Below are positions 1 to 8,451 of a DNA stretch of 64,000 bases, one piece after another (position 1 is the first letter of the stretch; the number at the start of each line of letters is the position of its first letter). The notes below the pieces were generated by a model. It ran no database searches. It worked only from the letters and a program-made list of their open reading frames with translations, and was not told where the DNA came from. The position numbers were made by a program, and so were the translations under genes. Where the stretch lies: assembly GCF_014654785.1 (NCBI RefSeq), contig NZ_BNBD01000001.1, positions 1,163,691-1,227,690 of the forward strand, given 5' to 3'. Source of the DNA: Streptomyces mashuensis. GTDB lineage: Bacteria > Actinomycetota > Actinomycetes > Streptomycetales > Streptomycetaceae.

Positions 1-763
1 GGGTGGTGAACCGCGCGTCCGGGCACAGGGCCGCCGTCTCCCGGCTCAGCGCCGGGGTGCTGAGCGGGTCGTGCTCACCCGTGGCCACCAGCACCGGGAC
101 CCGCACCGGAGGGCCGTCCGGCACCTTCAGGTTCGCCAGCAGCCGGCGCGAGTTGTTGCAGTACTTCGCCAGGTCGTCCGCCGACATGTCGTACAGGGCC
201 CGGGTCAGGCACCGCACCACCGTCGCCCGGCGCGACACCGTCACCCACGGGGAACGGCACATCATGCCGTCCAGCACCCGCTGCACGAACTCCGCCCGCC
301 GGCCCTCCTCCACCAGCCGGATGCTGTCCTCCACCGACGCCCGCGTCGCGTCCGTCAGCCGCGACGTGGCACCGACCAACGCCACCCGCTCGGCCCGCCC
401 GGGATGCTCCCGCGCCCACTCGTACGCCACCGCGCTCCCGTACGAGGTGCCCAGCACATTGACCGGCGACGACGTGACCTTGCACAGCAGCTGGTCCAGC
501 GCCTCCGCCAGGAAACCGAAACCGTAGTGCGCCGGCAGCCCGTCCGCGCCGCCCCAGCCCGGCAGATCGACGGTGATCACGCTGGCCGCCTCCAGACAGC
601 CCTGCTCCAGCCGCCCCCAGGCGTTCTGGTACTGGAAGGCACCGCCCACGAAGACGATCGGGGCCAGCCTGGCACCGGGCTGGTGCACGACCCGGCCCGT
701 GTAGGCGTAGCCGTCGAGAGTGAGCGGAATGACCTCTTCGGAAAGTGAGGTGCGGGTCGGCAC
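1..763 (-). CDS. Alpha/beta hydrolase, cut by the window edge
   Basis: Reads leftward out of the window, so only the N-terminal ~254 residues are present. A GTG start at 763 follows a GGAGA ribosome site six bases upstream. The fold is an alpha/beta hydrolase: an early beta-strand block ending in FVGG, a DLPGWGG loop, and the nucleophile elbow GTSYGS with Ser near residue 106. A late VATGEHDPLS segment fits the acid strand. The catalytic His would lie beyond the edge. It has the same strand as the acyltransferase and glycosyltransferase upstream, so it may end a lipid-tailoring operon. The substrate cannot be told from the sequence. Confidence 0.85.
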   Translation of the reverse strand, partial: MPTRTSLSEEVIPLTLDGYAYTGRVVHQPGARLAPIVFVGGAFQYQNAWGRLEQGCLEAASVITVDLPGWGGADGLPAHYGFGFLAEALDQLLCKVTSSPVNVLGTSYGSAVAYEWAREHPGRAERVALVGATSRLTDATRASVEDSIRLVEEGRRAEFVQRVLDGMMCRSPWVTVSRRATVVRCLTRALYDMSADDLAKYCNNSRRLLANLKVPDGPPVRVPVLVATGEHDPLSTPALSRETAALCPDARFTT

Positions 764-832
764 GGCCGGTCTCCGATCGTGGGGGAAGGATTCACCAGGG
801 CAACGAGGGCTAACGAAGGCTGCGGCGGGACG

Positions 833-2182
833 TCACTGCGGCGCGGGCCCCGGCCCGGCCCGCAGCGCCGCCACCTCCTGCCGCGCGAGCGCACAGAGAC
901 GGGGAGCCAGGTCCCGGTGCGCGTGATCCGCCGTCACCGCCAGCACCGCACCCCCGTCGTGCAGCACCATCGTCAGCGCCAGCGGGTGCCCCGGGCTGAG
1001 CGGCGGCATCACCGCCATGTCCGTGCACCGCGCCCCGCCCAGCCACAGCGCCCCGCAGTGCGTCGCCATGCTGCTGCACAGCACCGACGCGTACAGCGGC
1101 GAGTCCGCGTACCGCCCCAGCAGCGCCGCCACCGCCCCGTACCGCCGGGGCCGCGACGCCACCAGCCGCGCCTGCGCCACGGCACGCGGCCGCAGCCCCG
1201 CGCGCCGCGTGAACTCGTCGACCTCCCGCAGCCGGCGCAGCGGGTCCCCGCCCAGCGGCAGCGGCACCCGCACCGTGGCGTAGTGGTTGCCCAGCAGGTC
1301 CGCCTCGCCCTCCGGCCGGACGTCCACCGGCACCATCGCGCACACCCCCGGCAACGCCAGCCGCCCCGTCAGCCCGGCCGACCGCAGGGCACCCCCGGCC
1401 GTCGCCAGGAACACCGCGTTGGCCGACGCCCGGCCCGACGGCAGCGCCGCACGCGCCGCGGCCAGCTCCGCCGGCGGCAGCCGCAGCCACGACACCGCCC
1501 GCCGCCCGTCCACCGGCCCGTGGAACGGCAGCACCCGGCCCCGCGGCACCAGGTCCGCCAGCGCCCGCAGCGCCCCCGCCCCGCCCCGCGCCGCCCGCCC
1601 GTCGCCGGCCGGCCCGCGACGCGGCGGCGGCAGCGCGGCCGGACGGTCCAGCAGCGTCCGCAGCAACGCCAGCAACGACATGCCGTCCAGCAGCCCGTGG
1701 TGCGCGCGCAGCAGCAGCGCGAAACCCTCACCGGCCGGCAGCAGATGCAGCTGCCACGGGGGCCGCCCGGCCGGCAGCGGCTGCGCCAGCAGCCGCGCGG
1801 CCAGCGCCTGCGTCGGCACCAGCGGCGCCCCCGGCTCCGCGGCGACCACATGCGCCACCGCGTCGAACTCCCGGTCCATCGCCCAGCCCGGCCACGCCCG
1901 CCGGCCCCCGGCCACCACCGGCACCAGCCGCAGCCGGTCGTGCACCCGCCAGCGCTCCGCGACCCGGCACCGCAGCGCCGCGAGGTCCGGCGGCGGCCCG
2001 TCGAACCACGCCAGCGCCTCGATGGTCATGCACATCGCGCCACTGCTCTCGTGCCGGTGCATCCAGGCGTCCAGCGGCGGCATCGCCACCGGCGCCCCCA
2101 CGACCACGCCCGCCACCGGCGCGGCGGCCACCGCCCGCCCCACCACCTGCCGGGCCACCTGCCCCGCCTCCGGCCCCGTCAC
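833..2182 (-). CDS. WS/DGAT-like O-acyltransferase
   Basis: A 449-residue protein of the wax-ester synthase/diacylglycerol acyltransferase superfamily, which esterifies alcohols with acyl-CoA. The condensation-type active-site motif HHGLLDG sits near residue 160. The C-terminal half carries the NHYATVRVPLPL segment typical of the WSD1 C-terminal domain. The length is normal for the family. Its GTG start overlaps the stop of the glycosyltransferase gene by four bases (GTGA), so the two are translationally coupled. This coupling suggests acylation of a glycosylated or hydroxylated lipid rather than bulk storage-lipid synthesis; that is inference. The alternative GTG three bases upstream cannot be excluded. 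Confidence 0.82.
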   Translation of the reverse strand: MTGPEAGQVARQVVGRAVAAAPVAGVVVGAPVAMPPLDAWMHRHESSGAMCMTIEALAWFDGPPPDLAALRCRVAERWRVHDRLRLVPVVAGGRRAWPGWAMDREFDAVAHVVAAEPGAPLVPTQALAARLLAQPLPAGRPPWQLHLLPAGEGFALLLRAHHGLLDGMSLLALLRTLLDRPAALPPPRRGPAGDGRAARGGAGALRALADLVPRGRVLPFHGPVDGRRAVSWLRLPPAELAAARAALPSGRASANAVFLATAGGALRSAGLTGRLALPGVCAMVPVDVRPEGEADLLGNHYATVRVPLPLGGDPLRRLREVDEFTRRAGLRPRAVAQARLVASRPRRYGAVAALLGRYADSPLYASVLCSSMATHCGALWLGGARCTDMAVMPPLSPGHPLALTMVLHDGGAVLAVTADHAHRDLAPRLCALARQEVAALRAGPGPAPQ

Positions 2183-3420
2183 CACGCCGTCTCCGCCACC
2201 GCCCGCACCACGGCACCCGCACCGTCCTCCCGGCCCAGCCGCCCGGCCAGCTCGATGGCCCGCCGCACGTACCGCGGATCCGACGTCACCCGGCGCAGCC
2301 CCGCCGCCAGCCGCTCCGGCGTCAGCTCCGCGAACGGCACCGCCCCCGGGCTCACCCCCAGCGCCGCCAGCCGCGCCGCCCACCACGGCTGGTCCGTGAG
2401 CACCGGCACCGGCACCGCCGGCACCCCCGCCCGCAGCCCCGCCGCCGTCGTCCCCGCACCGGCGTGGTGCACCACCGCCGCCACGCGCGGGAACAACCGC
2501 CCGTGCGGCAGCGGGCCCACCGTGATGACGTCGTCGCCCACCACCGACAGGCCGGCCCAGCCCGCCTGCACGATGCCCCGCACACCCGCCAGCCGCAGCG
2601 CCTCCGCCGTCACCTCGGCCAGCCGCCCGGGATCACCCGGCACCATGCTGCCGAACCCCACGAACACCGGCGGCGGACCGCTCGCCAGGAAGTCCGCGAC
2701 CAGCGGCGGCGGTTCCCAGCCCGCGCACTCGTGCGGCCACCAGTAGCCCGCCACGTGCAGCCCCGGCCGCCAGTCCGCCGGCCGCGGCACCACCGTCGGG
2801 CTGAACCCGTGCCAGATCGGCCAGCGGCTCCGCTCCCGCTCCGCCCGCAGCCGGCCGCCGCCCCGGTGCGCCAGGCCCAGCCGCGCGTGCAGCTCCCGCA
2901 GCGCCGCCCCGTACAGCGCGTCCATCACGCCGTTGGCCAGCCGCGCCTTCAGCCGGTTCGCCCGGCCCGGCGGCCGCCACGCCGACGTGCACGGCGGGAA
3001 CGCCATCGTCGGCACGTCCGGCTGGAGGAACACGCCCATGCTCGGAATCCCGTGATACCGCGTCACCACCCGGCCCAGCGGCGCCGCCAGCGTGGACAGC
3101 AGCACCAGGTCGGCCTTGGTGTCCACCGCCCCCAGCAACCCGTCCACCAGCTCCAGCGCCGCCCGCCGGGTGGCCGCGGCCAGCCCCGCCAGCGCCCCCG
3201 GCACCCGCGCCGCCCCCCGCGACCCGCGGTGCGCGGCCAGCAACTCCTCGAACGGGTCGTCCCCCAGCGAACTCACCCGCAGCCCGCAGCACGACAGCTC
3301 CGCGAAGCGCGCGTGCGCCACGACCTCCACGTCGTGCCCCTCGGCCAGCAGCCGGTGACCGAGACCGGTGTAGGGGGCGACCGAACCCGTCGTACCCGCT
3401 GTGATGATCTGGATGCGCAT
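2179..3420 (-). CDS. GT1-family glycosyltransferase (sterol/lipid UGT-like)
   Basis: A 413-residue glycosyltransferase of the UGT/GT28-like fold. The N-terminus (MRIQIITAGTTGSVAPY) is the GT-B acceptor-domain loop. The C-terminal donor domain has FVGFGSM and, from about residue 317, the HHAGAGTT...GVPAVPVPVLTDQP block. That block is characteristic of sterol 3-beta-glucosyltransferases and antibiotic GTs. It is divergent from the aminotransferase across a 170-base promoter region and coupled to the downstream acyltransferase. Together with the alpha/beta hydrolase this looks like a small glycolipid or natural-product tailoring operon. Neither donor sugar nor acceptor can be inferred. Confidence 0.88.
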   Translation of the reverse strand: MRIQIITAGTTGSVAPYTGLGHRLLAEGHDVEVVAHARFAELSCCGLRVSSLGDDPFEELLAAHRGSRGAARVPGALAGLAAATRRAALELVDGLLGAVDTKADLVLLSTLAAPLGRVVTRYHGIPSMGVFLQPDVPTMAFPPCTSAWRPPGRANRLKARLANGVMDALYGAALRELHARLGLAHRGGGRLRAERERSRWPIWHGFSPTVVPRPADWRPGLHVAGYWWPHECAGWEPPPLVADFLASGPPPVFVGFGSMVPGDPGRLAEVTAEALRLAGVRGIVQAGWAGLSVVGDDVITVGPLPHGRLFPRVAAVVHHAGAGTTAAGLRAGVPAVPVPVLTDQPWWAARLAALGVSPGAVPFAELTPERLAAGLRRVTSDPRYVRRAIELAGRLGREDGAGAVVRAVAETAW

Positions 3421-3590
3421 GCCCGGCCCTTTCACCGCCTGACCGGACAACGACGGCGCACCCGGGCCGGATACGGCCGCACCCCGCGGGACCCGCAGGG
3501 CTTGGCGAAGCGGTGAACAAGATGATGAAGTCGTCCCGGCAGCGACCACCCACATGGACCACCGACACCCCGTCAGGAGACAAGCTCCCC

Positions 3591-4781
3591 ATGGACATCG
3601 CCGCGCTCCGCCGTGGTACCCCCGGCTGCGCCCACCGGACCCACCTCAACAACGCCGGCGCCGCCCTCCTCTCCCACCGGACCCTGAGGACGATGACGGC
3701 CCACCTGGAGCTGGAGGCACGGATCGGCGGCTACGAGGCCGCGAACGAGCGCCTGCCGGAGATCCGGGAGGTGTACGACGCCGTCGCCGCGCTCCTGGGC
3801 GGACGCGCCGACGAGGTGGCCCTGTTCGACAACGCCACGCACGCCTGGCAGGCCGCGTTCCTCGCCGTGCCGCTCGGGCCCGGCGACCGCATCCTCACCG
3901 GCCGTTCCGAGTACGGCAGCAACCTGCTGGGCTTCGTGCACGCCGCGCGGCGCACCGGTGCCGAGGTCGTCGTCGTCCCCGACGACGAGCACGGGCAGAT
4001 CGACACCACCGCGCTCGCCGGGCTCCTCGACGAGCGCACCAAACTCGTCGGCGTCGCCCACGTGCCCACCGACGGCGGCCTCGTCAACCCCGTCGCCGAG
4101 GTCGGCCGCCTCACCCGCCGCGCCGGCGTGCCCTTCCTGCTGGACGCCACCCAGTCCGTCGGGCAGTTCCCCGTCGACGTCGAGGAGACCGGCTGCGACA
4201 TGCTCGTCGGCACCGGCCGCAAGTTCCTCCGCGGCCCGCGCGGCATCGGCTTCCTGTGGGTGCGCACCGGCATCCTCGACCGCCTCGACCCGTACGTCTG
4301 CGAGACCGCCTCCGCGCAGTGGGACGGCGGCCTCGGCTTCCGCTGGCGCGACGGTGCGACGCGGTTCGCCACCTGGGAGATGAACTACGCGGCCGTCCTC
4401 GGCCTGGGCAGCGCCGTGCGCCAGGCCCTGGACCTGGGCCAGGACGCCATCGGCGAGCGCGCCCTCGCCCTCGGCACCGCCCTGCGCGAGCGGCTCGACG
4501 CCCTGCCCGGCGTCCGCACGCACGACCGGGGCCTCACCCGGTGCGCCATCGTCACGGCCGAGGTGGAGGGCATGGCCGCCGCCGAGGTGAAGTCCCTGCT
4601 CGGCCGGCAGGGCATCAACGTGACCGTCACCCACGGTGAGGACGGGCCGCGGTTCGACGAGAAGGACCCCGGGTTCCCGTCGCTGGTGCGGTTGTCGCCG
4701 CACTACTACAACACCGAGGAGGAACTGGACCGCGCGGCGGACGCCCTCGCGGAGCTGGCGCGGCGGGCTCAGCCCAGGTAG
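3591..4781 (+). CDS. Class V PLP-dependent aminotransferase / lyase
   Basis: A 396-residue fold-type I PLP enzyme of the class V group (isopenicillin-N epimerase, cysteine desulfurase and EgtE-like lyases). Visible landmarks are the N-terminal HLNNAGAALL, the DATQSVGQFPVD block with the PLP-binding Asp, and GTGRKFLRGPRG with the Schiff-base Lys near residue 211. The end, RLSPHYYNTEEELD, is typical for the family. The ATG at 3591 is chosen because CAGGAGA lies about ten bases upstream and upstream residues do not resemble the family. It ends 13 bases inside the convergent toxin-like gene. The substrate is unknown; desulfurase, epimerase or lyase activities are all possible. Confidence 0.85.
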   Translation: MDIAALRRGTPGCAHRTHLNNAGAALLSHRTLRTMTAHLELEARIGGYEAANERLPEIREVYDAVAALLGGRADEVALFDNATHAWQAAFLAVPLGPGDRILTGRSEYGSNLLGFVHAARRTGAEVVVVPDDEHGQIDTTALAGLLDERTKLVGVAHVPTDGGLVNPVAEVGRLTRRAGVPFLLDATQSVGQFPVDVEETGCDMLVGTGRKFLRGPRGIGFLWVRTGILDRLDPYVCETASAQWDGGLGFRWRDGATRFATWEMNYAAVLGLGSAVRQALDLGQDAIGERALALGTALRERLDALPGVRTHDRGLTRCAIVTAEVEGMAAAEVKSLLGRQGINVTVTHGEDGPRFDEKDPGFPSLVRLSPHYYNTEEELDRAADALAELARRAQPR

Positions 4782-5011
4782 TCGATCTGGTACAGGTGCA
4801 GCGTCCTCGTCCGGTGGCCCAGGTAGATCACGGCGAACACCTCGTCGAGGACCAGCATCCGCATCATGCCGTCGTCCTCGCCGTACGGCACGGTCGCGCC
4901 CAGCGGGTCGGTGCAGGCCGTGGCGAGGACGTCGCTGAGCTGCTCGCTGACCTCCGGCGGCAGGGAGTCCCAGACGGCCGCCACCGTCGTGTCGTACTTG
5001 AGCGCGTACAC
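4769..5011 (-). CDS. RelE/ParE-like small protein (putative toxin)
   Basis: An 80-residue protein starting with GTG. The composition and the end pattern (GMMRMLVLDEVFAVIYLG then LHLYQIDYLG) match the compact beta-sheet of RelE/ParE-type toxins common in Streptomyces. It lies 12 bases downstream of a 97-residue acidic, helical protein on the same strand, the order expected of a toxin-antitoxin pair with the antitoxin first. It overlaps the 3' end of the convergent aminotransferase gene by 13 bases. Catalytic residues of RelE toxins vary, so toxicity is inference. It could equally be a non-toxic RelE-fold protein. Confidence 0.6.
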   Translation of the reverse strand: MYALKYDTTVAAVWDSLPPEVSEQLSDVLATACTDPLGATVPYGEDDGMMRMLVLDEVFAVIYLGHRTRTLHLYQIDYLG

Positions 5012-5023
5012 CGGCCCAGCGTG

Positions 5024-5317
5024 TCAGCTCACCGAGGCGCCGCGGGAGCGAACCGCGGCCGCGTCATCCTGCACCTTCTGGGTGATGTCGATCCATTCGC
5101 CCGGCACCTGACGGCCCGCCTCCTGGGCGGCCGCGGCCTGCCGGCCGCGCTCGACGGACGCGAGCGTGCGCTCGGCGATGTCCTGCCACTTGGCCAGCAG
5201 CGCCGGCAGCTCGCGCGCCGGCGTGCGGCGGAGCTCGCGGACGAAGCGCTGCGCGAGGACGGGGCTGCCCAGGGCGTCGCGGATGCGGTCGGTGCTCCAC
5301 ACCGGTCCGGTGCTCAT
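5024..5317 (-). CDS. Small helical protein, possible antitoxin partner
   Basis: A 97-residue protein preceded by a strong GGAGG ribosome site five bases before the ATG. The sequence is charged and predicted helical (RIRDALGSPVLAQRFVREL, then KWQDIAERTL), with no recognisable helix-turn-helix or ribbon DNA-binding motif. Its position directly upstream of the RelE/ParE-like gene suggests it neutralises that protein. This is a context argument only; I do not recognise the family with certainty. Confidence 0.55.
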   Translation of the reverse strand: MSTGPVWSTDRIRDALGSPVLAQRFVRELRRTPARELPALLAKWQDIAERTLASVERGRQAAAAQEAGRQVPGEWIDITQKVQDDAAAVRSRGASVS

Positions 5318-5436
5318 GGGTCCTCCCCGCGTCGGCGGCCGGGTCGCCCACATTAGCGAACGGTCCCCGGGGCGGGCGGAGAAACGCCGTGGCCCCGCGG
5401 ACGTACGTCCGGCCGGGCGTACGGTGGCCGGGCGGC

Positions 5437-5781
5437 TCACGGGACGAAGTTCACGCTGTGGAACCGCCCCACCGCGTAGAAGCCGGTGGGGACGTACGCG
5501 GCCGGGCCGCGGCAGTCCGGCGTGTCGTACAGGTAGGCGCCGCGGTCGGTCTCGTTGCCGACGACGCCGTGGGCGTCGCCCACCGGGTAGCAGCGCCCGT
5601 CCACGGGGTCGGCCAGCTCGTGCGGTACCGCGCCTGCCTGGGTGTGGTATACGAACGTGCCGGCGGCGGCGTGCGCGCCGCCGGGCGAGGCCAGGGCCAC
5701 CAGCCCGGCGAGGGCGAGGACGGCGGCGCACCGGGGAGAACACCAAGGACGCGCCTGGGGGCGCGGTCGGGGATGTCGCAC
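5437..5781 (-). CDS. Small secreted protein of unknown function
   Basis: A 114-residue protein (GTG start) with an arginine-rich N-terminus and a hydrophobic core (VLALAGLVALA). A signal-peptidase-like site follows (GGAHA). The mature part of about 75 residues is rich in Gly, Tyr and Phe. It has one cysteine pair (GRCYPVGDA and YDTPDCRGPA) that could form a disulfide, a pattern seen in small Streptomyces secreted proteins of crystallin-like beta type. No function can be assigned. The first residues are uncertain because no clear ribosome site precedes the GTG. Confidence 0.6.
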   Translation of the reverse strand: MRHPRPRPQARPWCSPRCAAVLALAGLVALASPGGAHAAAGTFVYHTQAGAVPHELADPVDGRCYPVGDAHGVVGNETDRGAYLYDTPDCRGPAAYVPTGFYAVGRFHSVNFVP

Positions 5782-5832
5782 GCCGTGAAGCTATCGGCGG
5801 CCCCTACGGCCGGTCCCGGGCGGCCGGGAGCT

Positions 5833-6960
5833 TCACCCGAACGATTCCGGGCCGTAGACGCGGCGGGCGTTGTCCGCGGCGATCATCGCGGCGACCCGCT
5901 GCGCGTCCGCGGCCGCCCAGACGCCCTCGGCCACCCACGCGCCCAGCACGTGGCGCAGCCCCCGGCGGAACAGCTCGGCGCCCACCACGTACAGCTCCGG
6001 CAGCCCGTAGGCGTCGGTGGAGAACAGGAGTTTGCCGAAGGGGGCGAGTTCCAGCATCTCGCCGAGCACGGCGGTGGCGCGGGCGCCGGTGTGGGTGAGG
6101 GCGAGGCCCATGTCGAGGTGGACGTGCGGGAAGGCGTGTGCGAGGTAGCCGGCCTGCCGGTGGTACGGGTAGCAGTGCAGCAGGACGAGGGGGCAGCCGG
6201 TGGGTGCGGTGGCGCGGACGAAGCCGGTGAGCAGCAGCGGGTCGCAGTGGTGGAGGGTGAGGTCGGGGTCGCCGAACCCGGTGTGCAGCTGGAGGGGCCG
6301 GCCGGTGCGGACGGCCGACCACAGCAGGTGGCGCAGGAGGACGGGGTCGGTGAGCCGGCCGCCGGGGGAGCGGCCGGCCAGCCAGCGGCCGGCGGCGGCG
6401 CGGACCTCGGCCGGGCCGGGCGGTGCGGGGTCGATGTCCAGGCCGTGGCGGTAGGCGAGCACGGATTTGAAGCCGGCGGCGGTGCCGGCGCCGTCCTCGA
6501 CGGCGCCGGCCAGGCCGTCGAGGAAGGCGCGGGTGTCGTCGGTGCGGTCGGCGGTGTGTTCGGCGAGCCGTTCCAGGCGGAGGATCTCGCGGGCGGTGGT
6601 GCCGGGCCCGGCGGCCGCGGCCAGTTCGGCGGGGCCGAGGAGGTCGCCGGGGATGCCGGTGTCGACGAGGAGGCCGCCGATGCCGCTGCCGGCGAGGAGC
6701 CGCCGGGTGGTTTCGGCGGCGCCCAGTTCGCGCCGGCGGGCGAGGTAGGCGTCGGGCGGGCAGTGCGGTTCGAGGCCGAGGAGGGGTGGGCACCAGCGGC
6801 GTACGGCGAAGCCGGCCTGGGTGTCGAAGAAGGTGGTGCCCGGGGCGGGCGGCGCGTCGGACTCGGTGAGGAAGGACGCGAACCGTTCGGCGGTGGGGTC
6901 GGTGCGGAGCACGCCGTGGCAGTGGTGGTCGAGGAGGGGCGGCAGGGGCAGCGCGCTCAT
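5833..6960 (-). CDS. Amidohydrolase-2 family protein (FluG N-domain-like)
   Basis: A 375-residue TIM-barrel metallohydrolase. The N-terminal LLDHHCHG motif supplies the HxH metal ligands. LQLHTGFGDPD, VLLHCYPYHRQ and LLFSTDAYGLPE provide the later His and Asp ligands expected of amidohydrolase-2 enzymes. It begins one base after the stop of the glutamine-synthetase-like gene, so the two are one transcriptional unit. Fungal FluG fuses these same two modules in one polypeptide, with the amidohydrolase first. Bacterial homologues next to GlnA-like enzymes act on gamma-glutamyl compounds or small amides. The precise substrate is unknown. Confidence 0.83.
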   Translation of the reverse strand: MSALPLPPLLDHHCHGVLRTDPTAERFASFLTESDAPPAPGTTFFDTQAGFAVRRWCPPLLGLEPHCPPDAYLARRRELGAAETTRRLLAGSGIGGLLVDTGIPGDLLGPAELAAAAGPGTTAREILRLERLAEHTADRTDDTRAFLDGLAGAVEDGAGTAAGFKSVLAYRHGLDIDPAPPGPAEVRAAAGRWLAGRSPGGRLTDPVLLRHLLWSAVRTGRPLQLHTGFGDPDLTLHHCDPLLLTGFVRATAPTGCPLVLLHCYPYHRQAGYLAHAFPHVHLDMGLALTHTGARATAVLGEMLELAPFGKLLFSTDAYGLPELYVVGAELFRRGLRHVLGAWVAEGVWAAADAQRVAAMIAADNARRVYGPESFG

Positions 6961-8316
6961 TCAGTACCGTCCGCGGGTGGCGGCGGCGAGCTCCTGCGGG
7001 GAGACGCCGTCCAGCAGGGCGGCTTCGGCGGCGCGGACGGCGGCGACCGTCTCGAACAGGTCGTCGCCCAGGGCCCGGCGGAGCACATCCGAGCGGCGGA
7101 AGTGGTCGAGGGCCTCGGGGAGCGAGGTGGGCAGGCGGGGGTGACCGCCGGTGACGGCGGGGTCGGCCGTGGCGGGCGGCGGCAGCCGCAGCCCGTCGTC
7201 CACCCCGGCCAGGCCGGCGGCGAGCACCGCGCCGGTGAGGAGGTACGGGTTGGCGGCGGCGTCGAAGCACTTGACCTCGGCGTTGGCGCCGGCGGGGTCG
7301 TCGGGGGCGCCGGTGATGAAGCGGAGGGCGGCTTCTCTGTTCTCCGGCCCCCAGCACTGGAACGCGCCGGCCCAGCGGGAGGGTTCCAGGCGGAGGTAGC
7401 CGGCGGGGGAGGGGGCGCCGAGGGCGAGGAGGGCGGGGAGTTCGCGCAGGACACCGGCGAGGAACGCCTGGCAGATGTCGGTCATGCCGTACGGGCCGTC
7501 GCCGCCCCGGAACAGGTTGCGGTCGTCCTCCCAGAGGCTGACGTGCAGATGGGCGCCGTTGCCCACGCCACCGGGCTCCACGACGGGGCCGAACAGGGGC
7601 GTCAGCCCGTGCCGGTGGGAGACCGCGCGGATCGTCTCGCGCACGAGGACGGACAGGTCGGCGGCGCCCACCGGGTCCGAGGGAGCCACCGACACCTCGA
7701 ACTGCCCCGGCGCGTACTCGGGGTGCAGCTGCAACACGTCGACCTGCTGCGCCGCCAGAGCGCGCAGGACGTCGCGCAGGTAGCCGGAGAGCTCGGTGAC
7801 GCGGGTCAGCCCATAAGCGGGGCCGGAACTGCCGTACGTGAGCGCCTCGCCCTTCCCGTCCGCCGTCCCGGCGCGGACCACGACCCACTCGGTCTCGAAG
7901 CCCATGCGCGGCCGCAGGCCCCGGTCCCGGGCCGTGTCCGCCATCCGGCGCGCGAACTGCCGCTGGCAGCCCGTGTAGGGGGTGCCGTCCTGCCAGAAGC
8001 GGTCGACCGGTGCCCACGCCCAGCCCGGATGGCCGGCGAGGACCGTCAGCCGGTCCAGGTCGGGGAAGAGCCGCAGGTCGCCCACGGGCCGGCCCTCGGC
8101 GCTGGAGTCGTCGACGAGGAAGACGTCGAAGCAGGGCCCCGCGCCCACGCCCCAGCGGGCGGTGTGCGCCAGCCGGGCCGTGGGCACCGTCTTGACCCGG
8201 CTGATGCCCGCGTTGTCAACGAACGTCAGGGCGACCCCCTGGACGTCCTGCGCGGTGAGCTGCGCGGCCGCCTGCCGTGCCGCCGACTCCGCCCGCTGCC
8301 GTTCCGGTCCTGCCAC
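6961..8316 (-). CDS. Glutamine-synthetase-like gamma-glutamyl ligase
   Basis: A 451-residue type I glutamine-synthetase homologue. Seen are the MGFETEW glutamate/metal strand, the ATP-site GNGAHLHVSLW, ENREAALR, and EVKCFDAAANPYL in place of the canonical arginine-containing substrate loop. The usual C-terminal adenylylated tyrosine region is not evident. This divergence resembles GlnA-like paralogues of Streptomyces that glutamylate polyamines or ethanolamine rather than ammonia. The GTG start has GAGGAG about seven bases upstream. Paired with the downstream amidohydrolase it may form a synthesis/hydrolysis or catabolic couple. Assignment to a specific GlnA paralogue would be a guess. Confidence 0.85.
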   Translation of the reverse strand: MAGPERQRAESAARQAAAQLTAQDVQGVALTFVDNAGISRVKTVPTARLAHTARWGVGAGPCFDVFLVDDSSAEGRPVGDLRLFPDLDRLTVLAGHPGWAWAPVDRFWQDGTPYTGCQRQFARRMADTARDRGLRPRMGFETEWVVVRAGTADGKGEALTYGSSGPAYGLTRVTELSGYLRDVLRALAAQQVDVLQLHPEYAPGQFEVSVAPSDPVGAADLSVLVRETIRAVSHRHGLTPLFGPVVEPGGVGNGAHLHVSLWEDDRNLFRGGDGPYGMTDICQAFLAGVLRELPALLALGAPSPAGYLRLEPSRWAGAFQCWGPENREAALRFITGAPDDPAGANAEVKCFDAAANPYLLTGAVLAAGLAGVDDGLRLPPPATADPAVTGGHPRLPTSLPEALDHFRRSDVLRRALGDDLFETVAAVRAAEAALLDGVSPQELAAATRGRY

Positions 8317-8407
8317 CGTCCGCTCCTCACCGGGGCGTTCCCCCTCGGCGCGATCCCATCGGGTCCGCTCGTATTACACCGCACGGCCCGCCCGGCGGGG
8401 GCGGATC

Positions 8408-8445
8408 CGGCCGGGCCCGGCATGCGGCGTCACCGGGCCCGGCCG
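8408..8445 (-). terminator. Hairpin after the serine hydrolase gene
   Basis: A 13-base perfect stem (8408-8420 with 8433-8445, CGGCCGGGCCCGG) lies seven bases past the stop of the serine hydrolase gene. It has no T-tract, as is usual in Streptomyces. Confidence 0.6.
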
Positions 8446-8451
8446 TGCGCG

